The notes: generated from the sequence alone by a model not told the origin. Numbered from the stretch's first letter, positions 17,747 through 27,553 are shown. The stretch is DNA of 64,000 nt from Ardenticatenaceae bacterium (GCA_020634375.1 JACKBX010000008.1:186001-250000), one strand, 5' to 3'. Program-made: numbers and translations.

Positions 17747-19212
17747 TCTCGAAATAAAACCTGCTGCAATCCAAGCATGACGCCCAGATGAATGTAAATA
17801 TTGTTGACGTAGAGCTTGTCTACCAGTTGGTGGACGGCCAGCGCAGTCCAGGCGGCGAGCAGGCCGAGGGCCAGGCCGCGCTGCGGCCAGTTCAACCGCC
17901 GCAGTAAGACAATATTTTGCCAGAAAACGGCCGTCCAAAACAACACATACGCCGCCAATCCCAACACGCCCGTTTCCGCCAATAAATTCAGGTAATAGTT
18001 GTGCGCGTGGCCCAATGGCGCAGCCCAATTGATCAGGCGGTAGTCCGGGTAAACTGGCTCATAATTGCCAAAGCCCACGCCCAGCCACAAGTTGTCGCGG
18101 GCCATGCCCAGAGCGGCCTGCCAATGTGCCAGCCGTTCCACCACCGCAAAGTTGGTGTCGGTGATGTCCACGCCACGCACGTCTGTCATGGATAAATCTT
18201 GTGTGAAGCCACTAGTAATGCGTTCCATCACGCCCGCAGGCAGGCGATTGAAATACGTGCCGACGAGCAGTAACCCACCCAGTGCCACGCCCGCCGCCAG
18301 CAGCAGCGCCGCGCCCTGCCATCGTTTGCGCGGCAGAAAGAGGACGAGTACGGCAGTTCCCCCAACCAACCCCAGCCACGCCCCCCGACTCCATGAGACG
18401 AGGACGCCGGTGAGGGTAACGGCCGTTACCAAACCAGTCATCAGTATCCAGTGATCAGTAAGCAGTAACCAGTAAGCAGTAACCAGTTTGCGCCACTGAC
18501 CACTGATTACTGACCGCTGATTACTGACTACTCCCACCAACGCACCCAACGACAGCATCGCCGCCAAATTCATGTAGCCGCCGTAGGGGTTTGGCTGGTC
18601 AAAGGTGCCGAAGGCGCGGTAAAAACGGCCGAGTACCATAAAATGTTCCGGTGCTTCACCGCGCCAGACAAACTGGTAAATGCCAAACAAGCCCTGCCCC
18701 AACGCCGCCAACGCCAACATGCCAAACAAAATCCAGGGAGCGCGTCGCGGGGGTAGATCGGCCGTCAAATCCAGCGCCATCCAGATCAGCAGCAGCATTT
18801 CCACCCACTTTGCCACTTCTTTCAGGCCAAACGACAGCGAAGGCACATCCAATAGAGTGATGAGGGTAATGTAAATGAACAGCAACAGGGGTACAGTGAG
18901 CGGGGTTTTGGGCAGCACTATGCGCCGCTGCCGCATTCCCCGCGCCAGCCACAGAGCCAGCGTGAAGAAAAAGAACAGTTGCCCGCTGTCTAGCGGCGAG
19001 GCGGTGAAGGCGCGGGCTTCGTATGCGCCAAAAGGGGCCAGCAGCAGCGCCAGCCCCATTGCAAACAGGGGTTGAATGATGGAGAGGATGAGAACGGCCG
19101 TGCCCCCCAGCAACGCCCCCGCCCACAACAGAGGCAGCCGCACCAACGCCACCCCCGCCAGCAGCGCCAGCCCCAATGCCCACCAGGGCTTCATCAACCT
19201 CATTGCCGTCAT
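17728..19212 (-). CDS. O-antigen ligase family protein
   Basis: A 494-residue polytopic protein with about 12 hydrophobic helices. The WzyC-type loop is present (NPYGGYMNLAA, later GVGFGNYEPVYPDYRL and GHAHNYYLNLLAETGVLGL). Such enzymes join or polymerise polyprenyl-linked glycans at the outer face of the membrane. ATGs at 19212, 19203 and 19194 are all possible; the repeat array immediately upstream leaves no good ribosome site. A heptamer array at 18437-18537 is inserted in frame between helices, and the C-terminal six residues come from another array. It lies downstream of the epimerase gene in the glycan operon. Confidence 0.88.
   Translation of the reverse strand: MTAMRLMKPWWALGLALLAGVALVRLPLLWAGALLGGTAVLILSIIQPLFAMGLALLLAPFGAYEARAFTASPLDSGQLFFFFTLALWLARGMRQRRIVLPKTPLTVPLLLFIYITLITLLDVPSLSFGLKEVAKWVEMLLLIWMALDLTADLPPRRAPWILFGMLALAALGQGLFGIYQFVWRGEAPEHFMVLGRFYRAFGTFDQPNPYGGYMNLAAMLSLGALVGVVSNQRSVISGQWRKLVTAYWLLLTDHWILMTGLVTAVTLTGVLVSWSRGAWLGLVGGTAVLVLFLPRKRWQGAALLLAAGVALGGLLLVGTYFNRLPAGVMERITSGFTQDLSMTDVRGVDITDTNFAVVERLAHWQAALGMARDNLWLGVGFGNYEPVYPDYRLINWAAPLGHAHNYYLNLLAETGVLGLAAYVLFWTAVFWQNIVLLRRLNWPQRGLALGLLAAWTALAVHQLVDKLYVNNIYIHLGVMLGLQQVLFREVKRDA
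18437..18537. repeat. Heptamer inverted array inside ligase gene
   Basis: CAGTAAC/CAGTGAT-type units followed by CTGATTA/CTGACCA units. It is translated as a Ser/Leu/Trp/Thr-rich stretch between membrane helices (around NQRSVISGQW ... WLLLTDHW) with the frame maintained. Confidence 0.85.
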
Positions 19213-19326
19213 TTGCAGTATTCAGTATTCAGTATTCAGTATTCAGTATTCAGTGGTCAGTGGTCAGTGAAGTCGCCGATTACTGATTACTGATTACTGA
19301 TTACTGTTTACTGTTTACTGACTACT
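19213..19326. repeat. Heptamer inverted array (CAGTATT ... GATTACT)
   Basis: Five CAGTATT units, two CAGTGGT units, a short spacer, four GATTACT units and two GTTTACT units fill the whole gap between the ligase and epimerase genes. The two halves are largely complementary. Confidence 0.9.
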
Positions 19327-19327
19327 C

Positions 19328-20269
19328 TCACACACGATTGCGGAAATACTCAATCGTCTGCTGCAAGCCTTCTTCCAGGCCAACCTTCGGCTCCCATTGC
19401 AGCACACGCCGCGCCTTGCTGATGTCCGGGCGGCGTACTTTGGGGTCATCCGTAAAGCGGTCTTGCCCCGGCTCTGTAAACAAAATGTCCGACTTGCTGC
19501 CCGCCACTTTCACCACCTGCTGCGCGAATTCCAAAATCGTCATCTCTGTGGGGTTGCCAATGTTTACCGGCAGCTTTTCCGCCGAGAAGAGTAGGCGGTA
19601 AATGCCCTCAACCAAATCGGTGTAATACTGGAAGGAGCGCGTCTGGCTGCCATCGCCATATACGGTCAGCGGTTTGCCTACCAGGGCTTGATAGATGAAG
19701 TTGGGCACAACACGGCCGTCATGCAGTCGCATACGTGGCCCATACGTGTTGAAAATCCGCACAATGCGCGTCTCCAGCCCATGATACCGCTGATAAGCTA
19801 GCACCATCGCCTCAGAAAAGCGCTTCGCCTCATCATACACACCACGCGGGCCAATGGGGTTCACATTGCCCCAATACGTCTCCGGCTGCGGGTTTACCTC
19901 TGGGTCGCCGTACACCTCCGAGGTGGAGGCCAGCAGGTAGCGAGCATTCTTCACTTTTGCCAAGCCCAGCGTGTTGTGTGTGCCCAATGAGCCGACCTTC
20001 AACGTGGGGATGGGATGCTCCAGGTAATCATTCGGGCTGGCAGGGGATGCGAAATGCAGCACCGCATCCAACTCTCCCGACACATAAATGTGATTGCTCA
20101 CATCGTGCTTGATGAACGAGAATTTTTCATTGCCAAATAGGTGGGCGATGTTGTCCATGTTGCCCGTAATCAGGTTGTCCATCCCGATGACGGTATGACC
20201 CTCTTTAATGAATCGGTCGCTCAAATGAGAACCGAGAAATCCGGCAGCCCCAGTGATTAAAACGCGCAT
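19328..20269 (-). CDS. NAD-dependent sugar epimerase/decarboxylase (UDP-glucuronate decarboxylase-like)
   Basis: The start ATG at 20269 has GGAGG 5 bases upstream. The 313-residue short-chain dehydrogenase has the nucleotide motif GAAGFLGSHL (7-16), the STSEVYGDP active-site segment, YDEAKR (YxxxK) and the RIFNTYGPRMRLHDGRVVPNF block characteristic of the UXS/UDP-glucuronate decarboxylase group, which makes UDP-xylose. This is the first gene of the minus-strand glycan operon. The exact sugar is a family-level inference. Confidence 0.88.
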   Translation of the reverse strand: MRVLITGAAGFLGSHLSDRFIKEGHTVIGMDNLITGNMDNIAHLFGNEKFSFIKHDVSNHIYVSGELDAVLHFASPASPNDYLEHPIPTLKVGSLGTHNTLGLAKVKNARYLLASTSEVYGDPEVNPQPETYWGNVNPIGPRGVYDEAKRFSEAMVLAYQRYHGLETRIVRIFNTYGPRMRLHDGRVVPNFIYQALVGKPLTVYGDGSQTRSFQYYTDLVEGIYRLLFSAEKLPVNIGNPTEMTILEFAQQVVKVAGSKSDILFTEPGQDRFTDDPKVRRPDISKARRVLQWEPKVGLEEGLQQTIEYFRNRV

Positions 20270-20279
20270 AATGCCTCCG

Positions 20280-20343
20280 TAGTGTGAAACGTGAAGCGTG
20301 AAACGTGAAAAGAAAATCTTCACGTTTCGCGCTTCACGTTTCA
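20280..20343. repeat. Heptamer inverted array (CGTGAAA / TTTCACG)
   Basis: GTGAAAC, GTGAAGC, GTGAAAC and GTGAAAA units are followed by CACGTTT, CGCGCTT and CACGTTT units that pair with them. It lies immediately upstream of the epimerase gene, probably within its 5' leader or promoter region. Confidence 0.85.
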
Positions 20344-20502
20344 TAATTGGTAATTTACAAATTGTGCGGTGTCATGTTCAAAGCCGCCGTATTCTATCGT
20401 AGAGGAACCAGTGGGGCGAATGGCGTGTACCAATCGTCATGCAGGCGCAGGGTTTTTAATCGTCCAGTTTGTCATGCGATGTCACAATCGCGCCTGACAA
20501 TG

Positions 20503-20717
20503 GGTTCCAGCGCTCTGGAAGTGCATTGTAGACCTCCACAATGGGGTTCCAGCGCTCTGGAAGTGCATTGCAGACCTCCACAATGGGGTTCCAGCGCTCT
20601 GGAAGTGCATTGCAGACCTCCACAACGGGGTTCCAGCGCTCTGGAAGTGCATTGCAGACCTCCGCAATGGGGTTCCAGCGCTCTGGAAGTGCATTGCAGA
20701 CCTCCACAATGGGGTTA
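20503..20717. repeat. Five tandem copies of a 42-bp repeat
   Basis: Units begin at 20503, 20545, 20587, 20629 and 20671, followed by a partial copy at 20713. Each carries the inverted repeat TTCCAGCGCTCTGGAA and the tail GTGCATTGCAGACCTCC. Copies differ at only a few positions. Because 42 is a multiple of three, long open frames run through on both strands, but nothing supports translation. There are no unique spacers, so it is not CRISPR. The rest of the 20345-20798 gap holds the flanking heptamer arrays and no gene. Confidence 0.9.
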
Positions 20718-20725
20718 TACTTTGC

Positions 20726-20785
20726 CGTGAAACGTGAAACGTGAAACATGAGGGTTTTTCACGTTTCACGTTTTACGTTTTACGC
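20726..20785. repeat. Heptamer inverted array (CGTGAAA / TTTCACG)
   Basis: Three CGTGAAA units followed by CACGTTT, CACGTTT, TACGTTT and TACG units; it ends at the ribosome binding site of fni. Confidence 0.85.
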
Positions 20786-20798
20786 AAAGGAGAACAAT

Positions 20799-21857
20799 AT
20801 GAGCAGACCTGACGCAAACAGCGACCAGCCCGATATTCACGAACGCCGCAAGGCAGACCACATTCGTATCAATTTGGAAGAGGATGTGACGTTTAAGCAG
20901 TTGACGACGGGGCTGGAGCGATATTTTTTCATGCATCAGGCCTTGCCCGAACTGGATATGGCCGCTGTGGATACGTCGCTGTCGTTGTTTGGGAAGGTGC
21001 TGCAACGGCCGTTACTCATCTCCTCCATGACCGGCGGCACAGAAAAAGCACGGGCCATCAACCGCGTGTTAGCGGAAGCGGCGCAGCACACCGGCATGGC
21101 GATGGGCCTCGGCTCCATGCGTGCCGGCATTGAAGACCCCAGCCTGGAAAACACCTACCGCGTGCGCGATGTGGCCCCGGACATTTTGCTCTTCGCCAAC
21201 CTGGGCGCGGTGCAGCTCAATTATGGCTACGGCCTCAGCCATTGCCAGCGTGCCGTAGACATGATTGAAGCCGACGCCCTCATTTTGCACTTCAACGCCC
21301 TGCAAGAGGCCGTGCAGCCGGAAGGCGATGGTAATTTTGCCGGGCTGTACCAAAAAGTAGAGGCCATCTGCCGCCAACTGCCCGTGCCGGTGATTGCCAA
21401 AGAGGTCGGCTGGGGCTTTGCCGGGGAAACGGCACGGCGGCTGGCAGATGCAGGCGTGGCTGCCATTGACGTGGCTGGCGCGGGCGGCACGTCCTGGAGC
21501 CAGGTGGAGATGTACCGCGCTCCGACGGCGCGTCATGCACGGGTGGCGGGGGCGTTTGTGGATTGGGGGATTCCAACGGCCGTTTCTGTGCAACAATGCC
21601 ATCAAGCCGCACCACACCTGCCCATCTTCGCCAGCGGCGGCATCAAAACCGGCATCGAAGTCGCCAAGTGCATCGCTCTGGGGGCCAACATCGCCGGACT
21701 GGCGGGTGATTTCCTCCGCGCCGCCGACACGGGCGGCGTCGCCGGCGTCATCGAACTCGCCGAGACCCTCACCGCCGAACTGCGCGTGACCATGTTTGTC
21801 ACCGGGGCCACCGACCTGCAAGCATTGGCGCAAATACCACTGCACACGTCGTTTTAA
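20799..21857 (+). CDS. fni: Type 2 isopentenyl-diphosphate delta-isomerase
   Basis: The start ATG at 20799 has AAAGGAG 6 bases upstream. The 352-residue TIM-barrel flavoenzyme shows RKADHIRI at the N-terminus, SSMTGGTEKA, MGLGSMRAG, FANLGAVQLNYGY, IAKEVGWGF, VAGAGGTSW and FASGGIKTG, the FMN- and substrate-binding motifs of IDI-2. It interconverts IPP and DMAPP with FMN and NADPH. The polyprenyl synthase gene follows 88 bp downstream, so the two provide allylic diphosphates for isoprenoids. Confidence 0.96.
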   Translation: MSRPDANSDQPDIHERRKADHIRINLEEDVTFKQLTTGLERYFFMHQALPELDMAAVDTSLSLFGKVLQRPLLISSMTGGTEKARAINRVLAEAAQHTGMAMGLGSMRAGIEDPSLENTYRVRDVAPDILLFANLGAVQLNYGYGLSHCQRAVDMIEADALILHFNALQEAVQPEGDGNFAGLYQKVEAICRQLPVPVIAKEVGWGFAGETARRLADAGVAAIDVAGAGGTSWSQVEMYRAPTARHARVAGAFVDWGIPTAVSVQQCHQAAPHLPIFASGGIKTGIEVAKCIALGANIAGLAGDFLRAADTGGVAGVIELAETLTAELRVTMFVTGATDLQALAQIPLHTSF

Positions 21858-21936
21858 GTATGCAAGTTTGCAAGTGGCAGGTATGCAAGTAAAAGACCTG
21901 CAAACTTGCAAACTTGCCACTTGCAAACTTCTACAG
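21857..21936. repeat. GCAAGTTT inverted array
   Basis: GTATGCAA/GTTTGCAA/GTGGCAG units followed by TTGCAAAC/TTGCCACT units fill the gap between fni and the polyprenyl synthase gene and can fold back on themselves. Confidence 0.85.
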
Positions 21937-21945
21937 GAGAAACTT

Positions 21946-22971
21946 ATGCCTACCGAACTCAAAACCCTTTCTCAAGAAATGATCCCCGCCGTCGAAGCGG
22001 AAATGCAGGCCGTACTGCACGCCGATGGCACGCAGCCAGACTCGTTTTATGGCATGATGCAGTATCACATGGGCTGGGTGGATGAAGCGTTGCAGCCTGC
22101 GGTCGTGAATAGTGGCAAACGGATACGGCCGTTACTCTGCCTCCTCTCTTGCGCTGCTGCGGGCGGGGACTGGCAGCAAGCCGTGCCTGCCGCCGCCGCC
22201 ATCGAAATCCTGCACAACTTCTCGCTCGTCCATGATGACATTGAAGACGCCAGCGACACGCGGCGCGGCCGTCAAACCGTGTGGAAAATCTGGGGCATCG
22301 AGCAAGCCATTAACGCTGGCGATGCCATGTTTGCTATCGCACATTTGGCAATGGCACGATTGGAGGAACGCGGCGTAGACCCGGCCATCGTCGTGCAAGC
22401 GCTGCGCCGCTTTGACGAGACCTGTGTGCAGCTCACGCAAGGCCAGCACGCCGACATGGATTTTGAGAAGCGGGATCAGGTCAGTGTGGCGGAATATTTG
22501 GAGATGATTGGGGGAAAAACGGCCGTGCTCATCTCCCTCTCCACCGAACTCGGCGCACGCATTGCCGGGGCAGCCCCCCAAACCAACACCCATTACAACC
22601 AATACGGCCTCAAACTCGGCCTCGCCTTCCAGGTCATAGACGACATTCTCGGCATTTGGGGAGATGAATCACGCACTGGCAAATCAGCAGCCACAGACAT
22701 CATCACCAAAAAGAAAACACTCCCCGTGCTGCATGGCTTAGAACACAGCCCTGACCTGCGTCAACTATACACTCAATCTGATCCCGACACCGCTTTTGTA
22801 CAACAAGCAATCACCCTCCTCAACGCAGCCGGTTCACACGACTACGCCCGCCAACAAGCAGTTGAATATTCAGACAGCGCCTCACATCATTTGCAGGCAG
22901 CCAATCCTAACGGCCCAGCGGCAAGAGCGCTGCACCAACTAACCCACATGCTCTTAGCCCGCGACTTTTAA
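21946..22971 (+). CDS. Polyprenyl synthetase (trans-isoprenyl diphosphate synthase)
   Basis: The start ATG at 21946 has AGGAG 7 bases upstream. The 341-residue all-helical enzyme carries GKRIRPLL, the first Asp-rich motif DDIED (in LVHDDIEDASDTRRG) and the second Asp-rich region DDILGIWGD, where the usual last Asp of DDxxD is Gly. It condenses IPP with allylic diphosphates to make geranyl, farnesyl or longer chains. The Phe five residues before the first motif suggests a short or medium chain product, but this is not decisive. A strong terminator follows. Confidence 0.93.
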   Translation: MPTELKTLSQEMIPAVEAEMQAVLHADGTQPDSFYGMMQYHMGWVDEALQPAVVNSGKRIRPLLCLLSCAAAGGDWQQAVPAAAAIEILHNFSLVHDDIEDASDTRRGRQTVWKIWGIEQAINAGDAMFAIAHLAMARLEERGVDPAIVVQALRRFDETCVQLTQGQHADMDFEKRDQVSVAEYLEMIGGKTAVLISLSTELGARIAGAAPQTNTHYNQYGLKLGLAFQVIDDILGIWGDESRTGKSAATDIITKKKTLPVLHGLEHSPDLRQLYTQSDPDTAFVQQAITLLNAAGSHDYARQQAVEYSDSASHHLQAANPNGPAARALHQLTHMLLARDF

Positions 22972-22985
22972 CCACTCACAAAGCA

Positions 22986-23018
22986 ACAAAAAACCGCAGT
23001 ATCAACTGCGGTTTTTTT
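22986..23018. terminator. Bidirectional terminator between polyprenyl synthase and rpoC
   Basis: The stem ACCGCAGT-ATCA-ACTGCGGT (22993-23012) is flanked by an A-run on the left and a T-run on the right, so it serves both converging genes. Confidence 0.92.
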
Positions 23019-23055
23019 ATTGCTTTGTTTCGATTATCTACTTCGACAAACGTAT

Positions 23056-26000
23056 TTATTCCTCGTCCTCAAACTCTTCATCTTCTTCATACAATTTGGC
23101 ATCAGCAGCAGCAGCGATCATTGCCGCCAGCACATCATCACCTGTATTATCATCAATTAATGTACTGCTAAAATCGACTGGTTCCAGAAGGGCGTCTTGT
23201 TCGAATTCTTCCAATACCTGCTGCTTTTCCTCTTCCCGCTTCTTGTACACATCAAAACCTGTACCAGCAGGAATCAATTTACCGATGATGACGTTTTCCT
23301 TCAGACCAATCAAGTCATCTTCTTTACCGGCAATAGCTGCCCCAGCCAATACACGAATCGTGTGCTGGAATGAACTCGCCGACAGGAAGCTATCTGTATT
23401 CAAAGACGCTTTGGTAATACCCAGCAAGACTGGCTCTGCCTGAGCTGGCTGCCCGCCTTCTTCCGCAACCTGTTCATTTGTTTCCTGGAAGCGAGGCACA
23501 TCTATCAATTCTCCCGGCAGCATCTCCGTGTCACCAGCGGCCGTAATCACAACCTTGCTCAGCATCTTGCGAATGATCACCTCAAAGTGCTTATCATGAA
23601 TATTTTGGCCTTGCGGGCGATACACTTGCTGCATTTCTCGCAGCAAATACTGCGTAACCGCATCCCGGCCCAAAATCTCTAGCACCCGGTGAGGATTCTT
23701 AGAACCTTCCGTCAACTGTTCGCCAGGCGTCACCTGCTGCCCATCACTAATGAGCATCCGCATACCGGCTGGAATATCATAATCCTGTTCTTCACGGCTT
23801 TCCCAGACAACACGCAAGCCATTTTTGTCTAGCTGAACCCGTCCAGCACGGCGAACTGTGACAACATCTGCATCATTCTCTGCCAAAATGTCACCAACCT
23901 GCACTTCATCGCCACTTTGCGCTTTTACGGTCCAACCATCAGGGATTTCATATTCGTCATCCACCATCTTGCTGTCTGTCACAAAGACGTGGCGCACGCC
24001 ATCAATAACTCGTATTTCTGCAATGCCACCAATCTCAGTAATGACGGCCTCGCCTTTGGGGCGCTGCCGTGCCTCGAACAACTCTTCCACACGCGGCAAA
24101 CCCTGAGTAATATCACCACCCGATTGTGCTGTACCACCAGTATGGAATGTACGCAGGGTCAATTGGGTGCCTGGTTCACCAATGGATTGCGCAGCCACAA
24201 TACCTACAGCTACACCCATTTGCACAGGTTTACCACGAGCCAAGTCAATACCGTAACATTTAGAACAAATACCACGGCGTAATTCGCAGGTCATTGGAGA
24301 GAAAACGTATACCTCTTCAATGCCAGTAGAATCGACACGGTCAGCAATAACATCGGTGTAATATTCCCCGGTGTTGATAATAATTTCGGCCGTTTCTGGA
24401 TCTGTTACCGGCGCTGCGGCAACACGTCCCAAGACTCGTTCAGCCAATGTTTGCTTGCCAAAATTATCTGAACGGCGAATCCAAATACCTTTGTCTGTGC
24501 CACAATCTTTGGCCATGACGATGACATCTTGTGCCACGTCAACGAGACGGCGGGTCAGATAACCAGCATCAGCTGTACGCAGAGCCGTGTCGGCCAGACC
24601 TTTACGAGCGCCATGTGTGGAAATGAAGTATTCCATGGCGTTTAGGCCTTGCCGGAAATTGGACTGAATCGGAACGACAATGATACGGCCGCTAGGGTCA
24701 GCCATGAGACCACGCATACCGGCTAGCTGGGTAATGGGGCCGAATCCACCTTTACCAGCCCCGGAAAGGGCCATGACAGCCATCGGGCCAGCAGGGTCTA
24801 ATGCCCCACGTACGGCTTTCGCAATTTCGTCTTTGGCATTGTTCCATTGTTCAACGGTACGTTGGTATTGTTCTTCTTCAGTAAGCAAGCCACGACGATA
24901 TTGGCGATCAATCTCATCTACACGCTTGCGCGTATCGGTAAGAATACCATCGCGCTCTTCAGGAATGGTGAGGTCGGCCACGGCAACGGTAACGCCAGAG
25001 ATGGTGGCATATTTGAAGCCAATGTCTTTGATGCTATCTACCAGGTCAATGGTAACTTCATCGCCTAGCGCACGGTATACACGATTGATCAGTGCGTTGA
25101 TGCTACCTTTATCCAACAAGCGATTCACAAAGCGCCATTCGGGAGGTAGTGCCCGATTGAATAACACACGTCCAGGGGAAGTCTCAATGAAACGGCGGCG
25201 CGGCTTGTTATCGTCATACCGTTTATGGTTATCATCGAAATAGGTATCGGTATATAGTTTGATGCGTGCATGGATGTCTACCAACCCTAATTCGTAGGCC
25301 ATTTCGACTTCGTTGAGGCTGCCAAATGTTCGACCCTCGCCGGGACGGCCGTCGTGCATTAAAGTTAAATAATACACACCCAAAACCATATCTTTAGATG
25401 GGCCAACAATAGGCTGCCCATCCGCAGGTTTGAGCAAGTTCCGCGTAGCCATCATCATATCTTTGGCTTCTTTGACCGCTTTTTGCGACAAAGGAACATG
25501 GACGGCCATTTGGTCGCCGTCAAAGTCTGCGTTGAAAGCGGAGCAAACCAACGGGTGCAACTGAATGGCTTTGCCCTCAACCAGTTTGGGCATGAAAGCC
25601 TGGATACCAAGACGATGTAATGTCGGTGCACGGTTTAGCAGAATTGGGCGGCCCTGAATGACCTCTTCAAGCACTTCCCAAACTTCTGGGGGCTGCCGTT
25701 CAATGAAACGCTTGGCCCCTTTCACGTTACTGGCATAGCCATACTGCACCACTTTGCTAATCACAAAGGGGCGGAAGAGTTCCAACGCCATTGTCTTGGG
25801 CAAGCCACATTCACCGAGTTTCAGCTTGGGGCCAACAACGATCACAGAACGACCCGAATAATCTACACGCTTACCCAACAAATTACGGCGGAAACGGCCT
25901 TTCTTACCCTTCAGCATATCGGACAGCGATTTTAGTTCACGCCGTCCGCGGCGGCTTAGAGCCTTGCCGCGCTGGCTGTTATCAATCAGGCTGTCTACCG

Positions 26001-27399
26001 CTTCCTGCAACATACGCTTTTCATTGCGCACAATGACGTCCGGTGCGCCTAATTCCAACAACCGCTTGAGGCGATTGTTGCGGTTAATGACGCGGCGGTA
26101 AAGGTCATTCAAGTCAGAGGTGGCAAAACGGCCGCCATCCAACTGCACCATTGGGCGCAAGTCAGGGGGGATAACGGGTAAAACAGTCAAAATCATCCAC
26201 TCAGGACGGTTCCCACTCTGACGCAACGCTTCAACCACTTGGAGGCGCTTGGTGGCGCGTTTAGCCGCCTGCTTGGAACGTGTGGTGCGTACTTCGCGCC
26301 AAAGGTCACGCGCCAATTTGTCTAAATCCATGTTCTTGAGAATTTCGTAGAATGCTTCCGCCCCCATGCCTGCACGGAAGACATTGCCGAATTTGCTTTT
26401 GAGATCACGATATTCGGTCTCATTCAAGAACTGCATTTGAACTAAAGACTCTAGCAAATCTTTATTCGTCTGGGCTTGCTGGCGCATACGAACAAGTTTC
26501 TGTTCAAGCTGCTCCCGCAAGTCGTCTTCTACGTTATCAACTTCAGCTTGCAATTCTGCCAGTTCGCGTTGCAGAGCAGCAACTTCAGCTTGATGATCTT
26601 CTTCACTTTCTTTTTGTACTTGGGTAAGGCGTTCTGTCGTGATCTCTTGAACCAAGACAACATGCTCGCGGCCAATGGTTTCCCCGTCTTTAGCAATGAC
26701 GGTGCCGCCCAGTTTGATGGTGTCGGGAACGGCCGTGCCCAGCATATTCTCCAGCCGCTGTTCCATCACCTTTGCTTCTCGGACAACCTCATCTGTAGCA
26801 GTCGCCAACCGGTCATCAAAAGAAGCATTCAATCCCGCCAGTTTCTCTCGTAAATCTACCAGGCGAGTGGAGGCATCCCCAGTTACTTCCTCAGTTTTCT
26901 CTTGCAACTTGAAGTCAAGTTGCAATTCGGCTTCTTGCAATTCTTCTTGCAACCGTTTCAACGCTCTTTGACGAGCATCATCATCTACATGCGTAATAAC
27001 ATATTGTGCAAAATAAAGGACGCGATCCAAGTTGCGGCGAGAAATATTTAGCAACATACCCATGTAACTGGGCACGCGGCGTGTATACCAAACATGGGCA
27101 ACGGGCGCGGCTAATGAAATATGACCCAACCGCTCACGACGCACAGAAGACCGAGTAATCTCCACCCCACATTTGTCACAAACAATCCCCTTATACCGGA
27201 CATTCTTATACTTGCCACAGTAACATTGCCAATCCCGTGTTGGCCCAAAAATAGCTTCACAGAACAAGCCATCTTTCTCTGGGCGCAAACGCCGGTAGTT
27301 TATTGTCTCCGGTTTAGTAACTTCACCATAAGACCACGAACGTATTTGATCCGGGGATGCTAGACTGACGCGCAACGAACGGAAATTAGTTGTTTCCAC
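23056..27399 (-). CDS. rpoC: DNA-directed RNA polymerase subunit beta'
   Basis: A 1447-residue beta' subunit. The N-terminal zinc finger is CYCGKYK-x-CDKCG; the catalytic Mg site NADFDGD lies near residue 623; the second zinc site uses CELRRGICSKCYG; the trigger-loop region GGTAQSGGDITQGLPRV is present. Between about residues 150 and 330 is a coiled-coil-rich insertion (LQEELQEAEL, VAALQRELAEL) not found in the short E. coli-type clamp. The C-terminus is very acidic. rpoB is not adjacent: the neighbouring genes on both sides face other ways. A sigma70-type promoter and a leader hairpin precede it. Confidence 0.98.
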   Translation of the reverse strand: METTNFRSLRVSLASPDQIRSWSYGEVTKPETINYRRLRPEKDGLFCEAIFGPTRDWQCYCGKYKNVRYKGIVCDKCGVEITRSSVRRERLGHISLAAPVAHVWYTRRVPSYMGMLLNISRRNLDRVLYFAQYVITHVDDDARQRALKRLQEELQEAELQLDFKLQEKTEEVTGDASTRLVDLREKLAGLNASFDDRLATATDEVVREAKVMEQRLENMLGTAVPDTIKLGGTVIAKDGETIGREHVVLVQEITTERLTQVQKESEEDHQAEVAALQRELAELQAEVDNVEDDLREQLEQKLVRMRQQAQTNKDLLESLVQMQFLNETEYRDLKSKFGNVFRAGMGAEAFYEILKNMDLDKLARDLWREVRTTRSKQAAKRATKRLQVVEALRQSGNRPEWMILTVLPVIPPDLRPMVQLDGGRFATSDLNDLYRRVINRNNRLKRLLELGAPDVIVRNEKRMLQEAVDSLIDNSQRGKALSRRGRRELKSLSDMLKGKKGRFRRNLLGKRVDYSGRSVIVVGPKLKLGECGLPKTMALELFRPFVISKVVQYGYASNVKGAKRFIERQPPEVWEVLEEVIQGRPILLNRAPTLHRLGIQAFMPKLVEGKAIQLHPLVCSAFNADFDGDQMAVHVPLSQKAVKEAKDMMMATRNLLKPADGQPIVGPSKDMVLGVYYLTLMHDGRPGEGRTFGSLNEVEMAYELGLVDIHARIKLYTDTYFDDNHKRYDDNKPRRRFIETSPGRVLFNRALPPEWRFVNRLLDKGSINALINRVYRALGDEVTIDLVDSIKDIGFKYATISGVTVAVADLTIPEERDGILTDTRKRVDEIDRQYRRGLLTEEEQYQRTVEQWNNAKDEIAKAVRGALDPAGPMAVMALSGAGKGGFGPITQLAGMRGLMADPSGRIIVVPIQSNFRQGLNAMEYFISTHGARKGLADTALRTADAGYLTRRLVDVAQDVIVMAKDCGTDKGIWIRRSDNFGKQTLAERVLGRVAAAPVTDPETAEIIINTGEYYTDVIADRVDSTGIEEVYVFSPMTCELRRGICSKCYGIDLARGKPVQMGVAVGIVAAQSIGEPGTQLTLRTFHTGGTAQSGGDITQGLPRVEELFEARQRPKGEAVITEIGGIAEIRVIDGVRHVFVTDSKMVDDEYEIPDGWTVKAQSGDEVQVGDILAENDADVVTVRRAGRVQLDKNGLRVVWESREEQDYDIPAGMRMLISDGQQVTPGEQLTEGSKNPHRVLEILGRDAVTQYLLREMQQVYRPQGQNIHDKHFEVIIRKMLSKVVITAAGDTEMLPGELIDVPRFQETNEQVAEEGGQPAQAEPVLLGITKASLNTDSFLSASSFQHTIRVLAGAAIAGKEDDLIGLKENVIIGKLIPAGTGFDVYKKREEEKQQVLEEFEQDALLEPVDFSSTLIDDNTGDDVLAAMIAAAADAKLYEEDEEFEDEE

Positions 27400-27488
27400 C
27401 TAATCAACCTCCCAAAAATGATAAGCTCCAACCCAATTGGATGAGTATGTGTTTTATGCAGAAATCAGGGGCATTTGCTATAAACACA

Positions 27489-27520
27489 TAAAAGAGCGTT
27501 TAGCAGGTGCCAACGCTCTC
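27489..27520 (-). terminator. Terminator-like hairpin in the rpoC leader
   Basis: On the minus strand AGAGCGTT pairs with AACGCTCT (27493-27500 with 27512-27519), followed by TTTTA. It lies about 35 bases downstream of the predicted transcription start and about 90 bases before the rpoC ATG, where an attenuator would sit. Confidence 0.55.
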
Positions 27521-27553
27521 GAAAATTCAGTGCATCTTCACATAATTGATGCG

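Noticed and set aside
20503..20717. Possible CRISPR array
   Set aside because: Repeats are directly tandem with no unique spacers and no cas genes nearby.
20347..20730. Open reading frames on both strands through the 42-bp repeat array
   Set aside because: They exist because 42 is divisible by three and the unit has no stop; there is no ribosome site and the translated units look arbitrary.
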